A stretch of DNA of 64,000 bases from Austropuccinia psidii (GCA_023105745.1 JALGQZ010000011.1:34346594-34410593), one strand, 5' to 3'. Counted from the first letter of the stretch, positions 1 to 13,479 are shown. Translations and numbers: made by a program. Notes: generated by a model not told the origin, from the letters alone.

Positions 1-9
1 CTTTTTTAG

Positions 10-927
10 TGTTTGAAGATAACCCAATAGAAGACAACCAAGCTACCGTTGAGAGGCTGGTGGAAGAAACTTGTCAAAGTTCTCCAACACCAGTTATCAC
101 CAAAAGAAAGAAAGCTAAGAAATTAGACTTTCCAGGACCCACCATTCAAGACTCTGAAGGTGAGCACCTCTTTTTAAATTGCCATAAAAGAATTTTATTC
201 TAAAATACTATTATTTTTTCTTATTCTTTAATTATGACTACCAGAAGAGGTTCCCAATACTCCATCCAATCAGATGGAGCTGGACTCAGAGGTAGAAATG
301 ATCCCTCAAAATGGAAAAGAAAGGGCAATATCCCCAGTGGAACAGAATCCACACAAGGAAGTGCCTTATCCCAAAGGCAAGTCCCAGAAATGCCCATGAT
401 ATCTGAGCCTGAATTAGAACTAAGTATGAGTAACTCAAACAGGTGCAAATCACATTCAGAGGGCTCAAATAGACATCTACATGAGCCAGTACAAGCAGTA
501 TTGCACAGTGTACTAGGACAAAGATTGGGAAATGTTGCCTCAAATACACCAAGGAGTGATGAACTCCTGGCACATCCTGAGAAAGTTCCTCAAAGAGGAG
601 GAGATAGTGAAATACTCCAATGGATGGAATCCACTGTCATCCAAACCTCAAATCAAAAAAATCAAGGACTACCATGCCAAAAAGAGGGAGGCAACCAAGG
701 AAGAAGCCCCAGTAGCTTCTACCAGCAAGCCCCAAGCCAACCCACTTCCCCAAGAAGGGAAGAAGAACAAGAAAAAGCATTGGAAGAAACCATATTCCCC
801 AAGCTACAGAATCCCAAGAATCCAAAAGGATGCCATGGACAATGTTTTCAACATGGCCAGAACCTTGAGGGAATTCAAGGACAAGGAAGAGCAAAGAATG
901 AGACAACCTCATTTACCAAAGAAATAA
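10..927 (+). pseudogene. Accessory ORF of element A, spliced and overlapping gag in +1
   Basis: Inferred three-exon gene: exon 1 at 10-159 (preceded by a T-rich tract and AG at 8-9), intron 1 at 160-244 (GTGAGC...CCAG), exon 2 at 245-376, intron 2 at 377-442 (GCAAGT...ACAG, a GC-AG type), exon 3 at 443-927. Both introns are phase 1. Intron 2 removes four stops in this frame (397, 412, 418, 424). Exons total 767 nt; one base from an upstream exon makes 256 whole codons. Exon 3 encodes a basic tail with the motif DAMDNVFNMARTL, shared with elements B, C and D. One stop (TAG, 514-516) remains, so this copy is dead. Function unknown; no similarity recognised outside these elements. Splicing is inferred, not shown. 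Confidence 0.6.
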
Positions 928-3900
928 CCTTGTCCAAAGATGTTGTAAATACTTTAACAGAAATTAAAAATAGTATATTACCTCTAAAAGAAATTAAAGA
1001 TAATTTATTATCACTACAAGAAATAAATAACAATTTATCTTCTTTAACAAAAATTGTTGTGCAAAACAAAAAAGAAATTGACAACATTAAGTTTATTGTT
1101 GAAAATAATAAACCAAAGAACTTAATTGACAATACTCAAAAATTAATACAAGGACAACAAGAATTGTATAAATACATAAAAGATATCAAAGACAAAACTT
1201 TGACAATCAATTATGATGTGAGTATTGACAATCTTACAGAAAAATTAAATAAATTAAGTATTTCTGTAGAAAAATTTGAAGAAAAGAATTCATCACACCA
1301 AAAATTACTTTTGGACCATGTGGAAAAAAGTGATGAAGCAAGAATGCATCTGAAAGATGATATTCACAGTGAAATAAGGCTTATTACTGAAAAAATGGAT
1401 AAAATTAATGAGGCTAATTTAAATATGCCAAAGTTATCAACTCCATTTTCTCATATAAGAAGCCCTGTTAAAACAAAAGAGGAATTGTCAAATCCTTTCA
1501 TAACAGACTTGAGTCACCAAGATAATAACCAAGTCTTAATGAAGGAAGCACCTCAATTGAAGGAATGGCCAACATTCACAGGAGAAGGTGAATATGACCA
1601 CATGTCATTTATTAAAACAATTGACATGTTACAAGAAGACTATGCCATACCAGATGAATTAATCACTGCAACATTACATTCATTGTTTGAGAAATCTGCA
1701 AAAAGATGGTATTATGGCATAAGACAAACAAATGGTAAAAAAACCTAGTCTTGGTGGAAACAAGAAATAATCACCAAGTGGGCAAATGATGCCTGGAGGT
1801 ATAAGATAGAAAATGCATTTGAAAACTCTTTCTTTGACCCAGAGAAAGACAAACCTTTAACTTGGTTCTTGAAACAAGTTGAAAGGCTTAATGCACTGTA
1901 CCCGGAAATGTCACAAAAGATGGTGCACATGAAAATACTTAAAAAATGTGGAGGGGAACTAGAACATGCCCTAAGAAGCAGATGTATAGAACCATGCTCC
2001 ACAGAATATTATATAAATGCACTAGAAGATATAGTGACAAGAACAAAAATTGGCAGGACTTGGAAAAAATTGGACATTAAAAGCCCAAATAAACCATTTA
2101 TCAAAAAAGATAAATCAAAAGAATCCTTTAAGCCCAATACATCCAACAATAATGAGCAAAGAAAATGCCATAAATGTGGAGGTATTGGACACTTAGCCAA
2201 TAATTGCCTTAAAAAAGCAAAGATTAATGAAACTGTGGAAACAGAAAAGCACAATGACAAAGAAGAGGAATCTGACTCTGAAAAAGAGACAGAAGAGTCA
2301 GAAAGCTCTGAAAGTGATAAAATCAATATAATTAATCCACAAATTAATAATATTGATATAATTTATGAAGTACTGGATGTTAATTCAAACTTACCACAAG
2401 TTGGAACATCTGACACAAACCTGACAAATATACAAGATGCCAAAATGTATAGAACCAAACCTGCAAGAGGAATGGGATATACAGCTGGAAAATCAAGTAT
2501 AAGTATTGTTATGGTTGATAACCAAGAAGGAAAAGTTAGCTTGGATACAGGAGCATATTGCACTTGTGTTGGCAAAAGTTATTTAAAAACCATTGTCCCA
2601 AACTGGCAAGAAAAACTGATTCCAATACAAGGTGTCAAATTTAGTAGTGCAAGTGAGAGCATGAAGCCCCTTGGAATAATTGATTTAACACTAATTTTTC
2701 CTCATCCCTCACAATGTGTCAGAATTAAAGTATAGTTTGTAGTAATGGACAACTGTACTAGTAATCATTTCATACTTGGGAATGACTACTTATCAATCTA
2801 TGGTATAGATATCTCCAACCAAAAAGACAGATATTTTACCATAGGAGATAACAAAAGACAAAAGCTTGGCTTCTTAAATAACAAAAAACAAATCACAGTT
2901 ATTAAGAAGGAAGAAAAAATTCCAGAAAAGGAACTTTTCAAATCTGAACAACTTAAAGAGGCAGAATTCAATCAAGAATTAACAGAAAAAATGAAAGAAA
3001 AATTGATTGACCTCTTATTTAAGTATAAAAATGCCTTTGCAACTGACAAAGAGCCACTAGGTGCCATAATTGGACATGAAGTGGATATAATTCTTAATGT
3101 AGAAAAACCTTACCCACCTTTATTAAGAAGACCTGCTTATCCAGCCAGTCCCAGGGCTAGAGAAGCCTTAGAGGTGCACATTAAAGAATTAATGGACCTT
3201 GGAGTATTAAGAAAGGTTGGACATAATGAACAAGTAGAGGTTACTACACCTGTCATTATAACTTGGCATAATGGAAAATCAAGGATGGTAGGAGTCTTCA
3301 GAGCCCTGAATACCTATACCATTCCAGACAGATATCCAATACCCAGAATCCATGAGACATTGACCCAATTGTCACAAGCTAAGTTCATAACAGCTATGGA
3401 TGCTCTTAAGGGTTTTCATCAAAATGTCTTAACAGACAATGCCAAGAAACTACTAAGAATAATAGTCCATTGTGGAATTTTTGAATACTTAAGAATGCCA
3501 TTTGGAATAAAAAATGCACCTTCCCATTATCAAAGAATGACGAATACCATATTCCCTGAAGAATTATCAGAAGGATGGTTGATTATCTATATTGATGATA
3601 TCATAGCTTGCTCAGAAACTTGGGAAAATAACCTTACAAGACTAGAAAGGGTACTACAAAAAATAGTCCAAGTGAATATGAAAATTTCCTTGAAAAAATG
3701 TCATTTTGCATATAGTGAATTAAAGGCACTAGGACATGTAGTATCTGGCCTTAGTCTAGGCATAGACAAAAATAAAGTAGCAGAAGTACTACTTAAACCA
3801 ATGCCTCAAACCAAATAAGAAATGCAATCATTTCTAGGATTTGCTGGTTACTATAGACAGCATATAAAGGACTTTGCAAAGATTGCTAAATCCTTGTATA

Positions 3901-6031
3901 AGCTATGTGACCAACAAACAGTCTATGAGATGACAGAAGAAAGAGTCAAGGCATATGAAGAAACGAAAAATTCCTTAACAAATGCCCCATTTCTTCTGAT
4001 GCCAGATTGGAAACTACCCTTCAAACTGTACATTGATGCTTGTGGAGAAGGACTAGGTGCTGCACTTCACCAAACACAAATTATCAATGATAAACCAGTG
4101 GAAGGACCAATTTGTTTCATTTCAAGGCAGATAAAGCCAACAGAAGCAAGGTATGGAGCAAGCCAAATGGAATGCTTATGCCTAGTGTGGGCTTTAGAAA
4201 GACTGCATTATTATTTGGATGGCACAGTATTTGATGTAATCACAGACTGTAATGCTGTGAAATCACTATTAAATATGAAGACTCCAAATAGACATATGCT
4301 GAGATGGCAAATTGCTATCCAAGAATATAGAGGAAATATGACTATTGTACATAAATCTGGAAATATTCATAAAAATGCAGATGGTCTTAGCAGATGGGCT
4401 TTAGCAAATACCCCTGACAATCCAGCATGGGTACCACAAGAAGAGCACCATATAGAAGGAATATGTGTCACAGACATAGGCACAGAATTCTTTAACCAAG
4501 TTAAAGAAAGCTATAAGACAGACGAAAATTGTCATATCTTAAGCCAACTTCTAATGAAAGACTGCAAAGATCCATCACTTTCATCAAAACTAGATGAAAT
4601 ATGGAAAAAGGCATATGATGAAGGAAGATTCCACCTCCTTGATGGAATCCTTTACCATAGAACAAAACACACATGTGTTATGGCCTTGACAGATAGAACA
4701 CTAATAAACACTATTTTACATGAGTGTCATGATAATGTTGCATCTGGACATCTCTCAGAAGATAGGACACTAGAGAGGGTGAAAACCTGCTCTTGGTGGC
4801 CAAATTGGAAGAAAGATGTTGCAGAGTACTGCCAAACCTGTGACAGATGTCAAAAAGCCAACAGAGACACAGGAAAGAAATTTGGAATGATGATCCAAAT
4901 CCAAGAACCAAAATCCCCATGGGAAATAGTTCATATGGATTGGGTAACAGCACTACCTCCAGGAGGAGACAGGAGCTATAATGCATGTCTAGTGTTAGTT
5001 GACAGGTACAGTAAAACTCCCATGTTCTTACCATGTCATAAAGATGACACAGCTATGGATACAGCCATAATGATATGGAATAAAGTCATTAGACACACAG
5101 GCTTATTCCAAAATATTATAAGTGACAGAGACCCAAAGTTACCTTCAGCATTATGGACAAATCTCCATAACTTATTTGGGACCAAGCTATCATTCTCAAC
5201 AGCTTACCATCCCCAAACCGATGGTTTAGCAGAAAGAATGATACAGACCTTAGAGGACATGATCAGAAGATTCTGTGCTTATGGGCTAGAATTCAAAGAT
5301 TCTGATGGTTTTACCCATGATTGGTGTACACTAATACCAGCACTTGAACTGGCGTATAAGACATCAATCCATTCTTCTACTGGCAAAACACCAGCAATGC
5401 TAGAGAAAGGTTGGAATCCAAAACTTCCTTATGATACCCTCAAAAAGGACTTAGTGGATATACATCCAACAGCAAGCAGTTTCAAGATAATGCTTGACAA
5501 AGCAAGACACCATTCAAATAGATGCATGCAAGATTCTTTTAAATATGCAAAAGAAAGATGGGATAAAAGTCATAAGCCACCTGATTTCAAAATAGGAGAC
5601 TTGGTTTGAGTATCAACCCTTAATTTCAATAACATAAAAGGCCCCAAGAAATTGAAAGATTCCTTTGCAGGACCATTTATGATAAAAGCACTTCATGGAC
5701 CCAATGCTGTGCAATTAGAACTCACAGGTGAACTAATGAACAAACACCCAACTTTCCCTGTAAGTCTAATAAAACCTTACAGTTCAAGTGACAAGGAGTT
5801 ATTTCCACTAAGAAATAAACCCCACTTGAAATTCCCCCCTTGGAAGAAGGAGAAGAAAAGAAAATAGTAAAAGTCCTTAAAGAAAGAAGGACAAGACACA
5901 AAAAAGAAAGGGAATACCTCGTTAGGTATAGAAATTCAACTCAAGAAGATGAATGGCTACTTGAGAAAGATATAACAAATGCTGATAGACTACTAAGAAG
6001 GTTCAGACATGAAAGAAAGCCTGAAAAATAG
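234..6031 (+). pseudogene. gag-pol of element A, broken by 4 stops and 1 frameshift
   Basis: One reading frame starts at ATG 234 (MTTRRGS). It is interrupted by TAG 1746-1748 (a Trp codon in element C), TAG 2733-2735, TAA 3816-3818 and TGA 5607-5609. A one-base change in a C run near 5833 then shifts the last part to another frame ending at 6031. Gag has a CCHC knuckle (CHKCGGIGHLANNC, from 2166). The protease has DTGA at 2544. RT has YIDD at about 3588-3599. RNase H, an H2C2 zinc finger, the integrase core (HMDWV, ISDRDP, GLAERM) and a C-terminal chromodomain (EYLVRYRN) follow. The start codon lies inside the inferred intron 1 of the accessory gene. Confidence 0.92.
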
Positions 6032-6130
6032 AAAAGTTAAGCATTATTGAGCTTCAAGACTAACAAAGTCTAATGAAGAGGTAGGACAGTGGATGATACC
6101 CTAATCACACATATCAGATTGTGGTACAAT

Positions 6131-6149
6131 CTTTTTTGGTGGTAGGGAA
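6131..6149 (+). other. Polypurine tract of element A
   Basis: T run then a purine-rich stretch ending GGTAGGGAA directly before the 3' LTR (TGTGAGCC). The same arrangement precedes the 3' LTRs of B, C and D. It would prime plus-strand DNA synthesis. Confidence 0.75.
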
Positions 6150-8175
6150 TGTGAGCCTTTGAGATATGACCACATATGCAATAAGGTCACAAAAAAGACT
6201 CAGAATAATTATACCTTTAATATAATTATATTAAAATTACTTAGAACAATTATACATTAAGAATAATTACTTAAATATACAAAAAATACCATAAATTGGT
6301 ACAAAAATTGGTTTAACTTAAAAACCAATGAATCAACATGTAAAATAAATTATACCATTGGATTCCCCATGGAAACATACACATATACCATTTTTATGGC
6401 ATATCTGTAAAGTCAATATTTAAGGAATTATAAGGTATAATACCTTATAAAAACCATAAAACCTTATTTATCTCAAGACCTAATGAAACAACATGTGAAA
6501 TAAATTGTACCAGTGGATTCCCCATAAAACTCCACACATAAAACAATTAATAAGCTAATTTCCAATGTTAATACTTAAAGAATTAACCTGAATATATGCA
6601 CTTTTTTGGTCAACGCATATATTCAAGGATCATAGCTAATATCTTCTAAACTATACATGATAGAATGATGAACCAAAAATAAAGTTACCACGTAATTACT
6701 GTAAGAACACAGATATGAACTTTATTTTACAAATTATAAACAAGGTTAAAACCTATGATGAAATATTGATAAAAATCAACAGAGCTGTTGACCACTTTGT
6801 TGTGAAAGTGCTCCAAACTTAAAAAAAAGGATACAGTTGGATTCTACTAGTTCATTCGTGAAGAATGATGTAATTGTTATTATTAAATTCAGGGTATAAC
6901 CCCCTGAAATCAAGGTTTGAAGTTTAAAATATTGAATTTCGACAGAAAAGATGAGTTACAAGAAAAATCATCAAAATTAGAGTTTTGATGATGTAATGAA
7001 AAGCTCTTGCCAGCATAATAAGGTTATGTCAGGCTATCAGAATTCACTCTCTGAATTGCTGTAGCGTGTAAATCTTAAAAGTTATTGAGGATCAAAGTTT
7101 GAGCTTAATTTGAGCAGTTATGATCACACACTGTAACCTTAATTTAAGTTTAACAGTCTTAAGAGTGATAAAATTGGTGAATACTATTAGTTTATTATTA
7201 AAACTAATAAAATCCACGAAATTTGGGGTTCTGCCAAGCCTCTGATGTCATCAACGTTAGAGTTATAGTGATAACTCTAAATAATGGTGTAATAATGATG
7301 TAATATGGTTTGATAATGATGTAATCATCTCCAAACCTTAAAATATTGATCGATTCCAGTGGATATGATCAGTACACGTCTACTAGAAGCCTTCTGTACT
7401 CTAGGAGGGAGGTATTTACTATATATAGAGCTCTTTTTACTCTATTTACCCCTCAGACGCATCAAAAACATTAAATCAATTAAATAAAAGGTAATTTCTT
7501 TATTCTTTATATATAAAAACTCTTATATTATTAAAGACCAAAGACCATCTTAATATTAATCACTATTTTTGTGTGATTATATCAATCCTTAAATTGTTTT
7601 TGTTATAAATCTCTCTATAAACTCATTTCCACGTAAAATCAAGAAATTTAGTAAATTTTCTTTATTTTTATTGTAACTACAATTTGAAAAGGTTGTATTA
7701 TTTTCTTTTGGCGTAAAATATCTCAAAATTATTATTTTAAGTGTTAAAAGTAGGTTATTTCATCTTATTATAATAATTTCTCTCTTATTATTACTCTTAA
7801 TAATTCTTAATTAATATAAATAGTATTTATATTAATATATAACTTTAATATTGGTAATATTATTGTTATTAATTGTTTTTTATTTATAAAAAACAGTTTT
7901 TTACGCCTTTATTATTTGTTGGTAACAATAATAAAGAGCTTTATAATATATTGATTATTTTATATTAATATATTATTTACAATATTATAATTTCATATAA
8001 TATTAATTATATTATTATATTTATTTAATAATATAATATTTTTACGCCATAATAATAATATTTCTTTAGTATTATTATTATTTTAATCTTATTTATTTCA
8101 ATTATAAGGACATTCAGAGTACAATAAGTAATAAATTAGTAATTTTTACTTATTGTTTCCTAGTCAAACCTTACA
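6150..8175 (+). repeat. 3' LTR of element A (2026 bp)
   Basis: Runs from TGTGAGCCTTTGAG to AACCTTACA. The same sequence, flanked by a target-site duplication, occurs at 36062-38049, which fixes both ends. The end motifs TGTGAGCC and CTTACA are shared with the LTRs of B, C, D and F, so these are related families, but the middle of the sequence differs. A TATA box lies at about 7420-7428, giving a long U3 of about 1.25 kb. The last kilobase is extremely AT-rich. Confidence 0.92.
7420..7428 (+). promoter_or_regulatory. TATA box in A-family LTR
   Basis: TATATATAG, followed by a pyrimidine-rich stretch (CTCTTTTTACTC). The solo LTR of this family keeps TATAAATAG at 37292-37300 in the same context. 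Transcription would start about 30 nt downstream. This is promoter assignment by motif only. Confidence 0.5.
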
Positions 8176-8640
8176 TGGGGATAATGTGGAATATTGGGGT
8201 GTTTGGGCTTGTTTTCCTTTGGGGGGGCTGGGCAAAAAAATCTGAAACAGTTTGGAGTTAGAAAGGTTTTGTGGGGAAAAACACTCTTTTGGGCATGTTT
8301 TGGCCCAATACAGGCCCAATTGTGTCTCATTTTTAATTAAAAATGGGCCCAGGGCACCCCTTATGTGTTTTTACCAATTTATGGCCAAAAAACATAAGTT
8401 TTTAGTAAAAACACATAAGCTCTTACATGTTTTTACCAATTTGTTTACGTGTTTTTACCAACATCCAAAATTTATTGAACATTTCTCAAATGAAAAAATG
8501 ATTAATTTTGGATATAAACATTAATTATGGGATATGGATAGTTCAGAACTCATTTGACTCTTAATCATGGCCTATTTGGATATTTGAAATATACCTCAGG
8601 GCTTACAATATGGGTTTTTGAGAATACAAAAGGGAGAAGA
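8176..8640. other. AT-rich spacer with LTR scrap at 8490-8607
   Basis: No gene seen. About 8490-8607 resembles the outer end of the B-family LTR on the opposite strand (GGCCTATTTGGATATTTG, then ATACCTCAGGGCTTACA, compared with B at 13441-13479). It is probably a truncated, old LTR remnant. The rest (8176-8490) contains repeated 'TTTTTACCAA' words and is not recognised. Confidence 0.4.
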
Positions 8641-8699
8641 TGAAAAAGAAATCAAAAGGGATAAATTTGATGAAATGTAACAGTCAATCAAGCTACATC

Positions 8700-10159
8700 C
8701 AGTATTTCTCTTAAAAGGTTTAGCACAAGAAAAGTGGTAAAACTACCAAGGAATAAAACCAAAATTACTCAAATTATCATAAAACAAGAAGGATTTACAA
8801 AACATATGCAGGAATATTTGAAAAATCTCCAAAAACCACAAAGTATGGGAGAAGAATACTTCCAAAAAATTACAAGAAGATCAGTTAATTTCTATCTAGA
8901 GGTAAGGTATTTGAAAATAATATTTCAATAATGTCCAAAAATATTTGTATACAATTAAAAAGATCAGAAAAAATTCTTAAGTAAGTGAACAGATGATTGG
9001 TAAATAGAGGGTGAAATGAAACATACAGAAGGATAAAAAAAATATTGGTGAGAAGGAATGGAAAGGACTTTCAAGAGCTTGGTTAAATCATGTCAATAAT
9101 TTCAGAAAAGGGGTCATTTTTAACAAAAATAAGGGAAGATATTACCCTCCACTTCATTTCAAAGGTCAGAATGGATGCAGTTCAAATTGATACAGGATTA
9201 TTCAAATACTTATTGGTAGCAAGGGATTAATTTTCAGAATGGCTGGGGACCTTGGCATTAACAATTCTAACTTAAAAATCCACCTCTGAATGGTTTACTT
9301 TGGAATGGCTTTGTAGGTATGGAGTGCCAACATAAGTAACAGTGGATTAAGGAGCAAACTTTTGGAAAGAACCACAACAATAATTCAAAAGAGAAGGATC
9401 AAGAATAAGGAGAAATTCACCTTCCTACCCAGAATCAAGAGGAATTGTTGAAAACAGAATAAGGAATTAGAAAGTGCACTTGTAAAGATGTGTGGTTAAA
9501 TGGATCCAAATGCAAATAGTACTCACCAATTGTTACTTTGGCAGATATAAGCTCAAACAATGAAACAACATGATACTCACCATTTTAGATTCAATGTGGT
9601 CAGCCGGCGTTTTTGCCAATTCAGATTGAAACAAACACATATATAGCTGTCTAATGGAGTTAAATATCAAAAGAAGAATTATTGGAAGAAAGATACATAA
9701 ATATTTTAGAGAAATAGGAAATGATATTACAATCAGAAAAAAATCAAAATATTTAATAAAAAAAATAGTTCTATATCTGGACAAAATGGTGTCACATAAA
9801 CAGGTAAAGCCACTGGAAACAGGATATTTTGTATCAGTTGACAATAAAACATCTGAGTCGCAGTGCGGCTTACTCTTCAGAAACCATTGAAATATACTCT
9901 TTAAATATATCAATCAAGTAAATAGTGGACCCTATGAGCATGGAAAATCGGGTTATACCAAACTCATGAGGAAATTTGCAGCAGGTCACATCACCAGTTT
10001 TTATCCCAGATGAAAGATAGCTGAATCCACCTAAGAGTTGGGAAATTAAAGAATTTCTCAAATTGAAGTACAATATCAAGTTTTGGAGGAAGAACAAATT
10101 TAGCAACATACATAAACTGGCTGAGATTGGCAATCTTCTCAACTGTCATTCTGGGGAAA
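8700..10159 (+). pseudogene. Decayed integrase-containing pol fragment of an older Ty3-like element (G)
   Basis: No long frame survives, but several frames in order give integrase-like pieces: a pre-integrase stretch (KNLQKPQSMGEEYF near 8820), then an RNase-H-fold core start (VRMDAVQIDTGLFKYLL near 9165), then text resembling the TTGYSPF and VLPIE region (near 9560-9640), then a coiled segment and a GPY-like end near 9920. The arrangement follows basidiomycete gypsy integrases distinct from A-E. Stops and shifts are frequent, so it is an old copy. Element D inserted at its right end (10160). I cannot place its own LTRs. Confidence 0.5.
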
Positions 10160-11568
10160 TGTGAGTGTTACAGGGATTTCCATATACCCAAAAGACCACA
10201 AATAATAAAATTAAGTTATGATTAGATTTAATTTCAAAATATAAAAACAAAATGTAATCATAAACATAAGAATTGAATAACAAAATAAAAATAAAATATT
10301 TTATTTAACATTAAAATTTAAAATTGTGAAAATACATTTTTACTTGTAAAATGAAGCAAAAATAAATTTGCCCCAAAAATATTAAAGCTAAAATATTTTT
10401 GCAAAAAAAATTAATAAAAATTATCATAACGTTTTTTCCAATAAATAGACTTATTACAAATATTTCACCATTTTATTCTTTATAAAAATCAAGTGGGGTC
10501 ACCTCTGAGTGATAACTTATTAACTCATCTCTAAATACGCTTAAATTAAGTTTTTAGTATTTTCTGTATGAAATCTGCAAATAATCAAATCTTTAATTTA
10601 AATCACACCAAATTTGGTGTCAACCATCAATTTTTCTGTTAAGATTGTGGTCTTGTGTGTAGTTTATAAGCTATAAGGAGTTGAAGTGTTTTCAATTGAA
10701 ATGTCAAAATGTGCGTGTGTATTACATAAATGAACTTGGATTTACATATGTGGAATAAAGAATTAAAGTTGTGCACTGTGAATTTTAATTGCATTACATA
10801 TGTAAAGTTTCTAGCATAATACATGATGAGGAATCAAATAAAATCAAATTGGAGAGATTAATTTTTGGGGGAAAGGAATTTTGGCTCCAAGGGTGCCAGA
10901 CATCCCCAAATTTCTTTCTGACAGGTGTTAGATGTCAAAATCCACACAAACGTTCATCACCTTTGGCCTGGAAGTTAGTCACAGGATCTATTACTAAATC
11001 AATGGTGAGTTTTTGATATAAACAGGGCAGTTTTAACTGTTGCCAAGAGGGTGAAGCTACCCTTAATTTAATACAATCCTATTAAAAACAGTTTTAACTG
11101 GCTTTGAGGTCTCTTACACACATGCTAAAATGCTTTGTATACTTCAGACAAGGTATTACTATAGCAATGGCTGATTTAAGGGACTAAAATGGCTGGAAAT
11201 AGCAAAAATTGGCTAGAACCAGCCCTTTTTTGGTCTAAACCAGGGTTCAATGATGCGCTAATTGGCTTCTCTGCTGTCAGTGTCTTTCTTGCTAATGATT
11301 AGAGTAAATTTGACTTTTTCATTAAGAGAGTTGGTGGCTAGAAAGTAATTTCTTCCTTGCCCCACTTTCCTTTTCCTGTTATTATTAGTTGTAACACTGT
11401 CAAACCAATCAATAAAAGATTCCAACCACCATTCTTTAACCATTTTGAACCTTATAGGCACATGGGAAAATAACTATAATCATTATTTTGAATTCTTATA
11501 GTTGGTTTTACCCTTTAACCAACGCAAAAGTGAATGGAATTATATTTCATCACTGTTAGCTTTGTCAC
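10160..11568 (+). repeat. Element D 5' LTR, segment 1
   Basis: Starts TGTGAGTGTTACAGGG and follows the D 3' LTR and the reverse complement of the C LTR (for example the stretch with CATATACCCAAAAGACC). It stops at 11568, where element B begins. The TATAAAAG motif of the family is mutated here (near 11338). Confidence 0.8.
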
Positions 11569-13479
11569 TGTAAGATTTGACTATGAAACTGATGATAATA
11601 TTACTATTAATCAACAGTACTATGTCTGTTCTTATGAAATAAAATAATAAAATGTTATTATAACCACAATTGAATAATTAAAGAATTATTTCTTTCACTT
11701 GTTAAACACTACTAGTGATTTTAACAGTGAGCAGTAATTTTCTACAAGAATCAATTACAACAAGAATTTGATAATAAACACTTCTTTTATTAAAATAATA
11801 AAATTATTTTCTTATATAATTATCTTTTACAAGAATAATTATAAACATAATTCTTGAAGAAAACTAATTCTGAAGAAATAATTTAAGAATTAAAGATAAA
11901 TGACTCACTTATACTCCAAAGAACTTATTGAAAGATATAAGTAGAGAAATTTGACGTAGAATTGTGGATTTTAAGGGATCAAAATGATTTATAGCAGTAT
12001 TACAACAATATATAGTTGGATTCTATGATTTCACGTCTTTCTGATTAATTCTGAAAGAATTAAAACACTTAAGAATAGTTTTAACTAATACTTACTTGTT
12101 GGTACAATAATATAAATGGATAATAAGATGATTTGATATGGAAAAAACAGCGAGAGGAGGCCTCTTTTAAGTCAACAACAGCTCACAGAGGCGTGCCATG
12201 GAGCAGGCTGAGAAACCAGTGAGTGAGAAAGCAATAAACCCTTTTGGATTATTGATTGCATCATCTGTTGTCACATAAGATTATCATAATTACTCAATCA
12301 ATGCTTTTTACGTAACTACCAACCCCAATATGGTTAATAATAAAAGAAGTAAAATCTGTAAATCTTCTTTTATTCCCAAATGATCATTTTTTTCTCAAAG
12401 TTATCAATTTTATTGGCAATTTGATCACAGGTTGTAATTACTGTGAATTTTTAAAGATTCAGTGTTTCACATAGAATAGTCAAAAATGAACTGTAATTAA
12501 AACCTTTAATTTTGCTAGTAGAACTAGAATTATTTTTGGTTGTACCATAAATAATACAGTTCTTCATTGGTCCTTAAAGTTTCAGAAATATTCATTAAGA
12601 ATTGTATTTTGAATGAATTTTTGAAGTTTTTACCTCATTTCTACATAAAATTGCAAATATCAGTGTTTAACTGGTTGCTATGAGGTAAATCAATGGACAC
12701 AAGTCCAGAAAGGGTTTTAATTAATATTTTGGGTTTATCCATGGAAATTGATTAAGAATTGACATGGTTACAGGAGTCTAAGTAGCTCTTTACCTCCTTT
12801 GCACATCAAAATAGCAGGTTATTTGCTATTTTCTTAAGATTTACTGTAGTTGTAACATGGTAACCAAGTTTCCAAAGTGTTTTAGTTTACTAATTGGGCC
12901 ACGATCAGCCATGAGCCCTAGCTTTGGAGCTGTCAATGCCTCTGAGGCCTCAGAAGTTGGGTACCCTGGCTCTCTTTGATGTCTTTTGTCCCTCTCACCT
13001 ATTTTTCATGTCAAAATAGAAAATTAAGCTTAAAGTCAAATATCCACTATGGGTAAACCAAATGTCCATGTAAAGATACCATGATATTAAGTGCTAAAAA
13101 CATGCATAACACTATTCTTAGTGTATATGTAACATGGGATTTCTCATATTCCCATTATTTTGGCGTGAAGTTAAGAAAAACAAAAATTTCCACAGATCTT
13201 TTATGTGGTATTGAAGTATTTTCCATATTACCACCTCAAAGAGTTAATTTGAGCTTATTCACTCTATGGAGCTACACTAGGTGGACTTTTGTGTAGAATC
13301 CAAATCTGGCCTTAAATCCATGAATTTACTTACTCAATAAAACATTATTCATCTTTTCTGAAAGCAAAAATGATGAATTTTGGATATATGCATGAATTAT
13401 GAGTTATGCATAATTCAGAATTTATTTTTAAGATAATTGTGGCCTATTTGTGTATGTAAAATATACCTCAAGGCTCACA
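11569..13479 (-). repeat. 3' LTR of element B (1911 bp)
   Basis: On the + strand it runs from TGTAAGATTTGACTATG to AAGGCTCACA; next to it the purine tract of the element is seen as its complement (TTCCCTCCCACCAAAAG, 13480-13496). It is the partner of 19928-21840 and of the same family as the LTR at 61843-63765. Confidence 0.92.

Larger units (their letters stand above)
1..8175 (+). mobile_element. Element A: Ty3/Gypsy chromovirus LTR retrotransposon, 5' end outside window
   Basis: A + strand retrotransposon whose 5' LTR and leader lie left of the window. In order it holds an accessory exon, gag-pol, a polypurine tract and a 3' LTR. Domain order in pol is protease, RT, RNase H, integrase, chromodomain, which defines a Ty3/Gypsy chromovirus. 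The coding part has four in-frame stops and one frameshift, so this copy cannot make full Gag-Pol. It is related to elements B, C and D, and its LTR family also left the solo LTR at 36062-38049. The target-site duplication cannot be tested because the left end is missing. Confidence 0.93.

Noticed and set aside
234..6031. Repeat-induced point mutation as the cause of decay in A, B and D
   Set aside because: Stops arise by several substitution types and indels, and rust fungi are not known to use RIP.
13081..13296. 71-aa frame MILSAKNMHNTIL, repeated at 21442-21645
   Set aside because: It sits in the LTRs of B, is present in both copies and has no supporting features.
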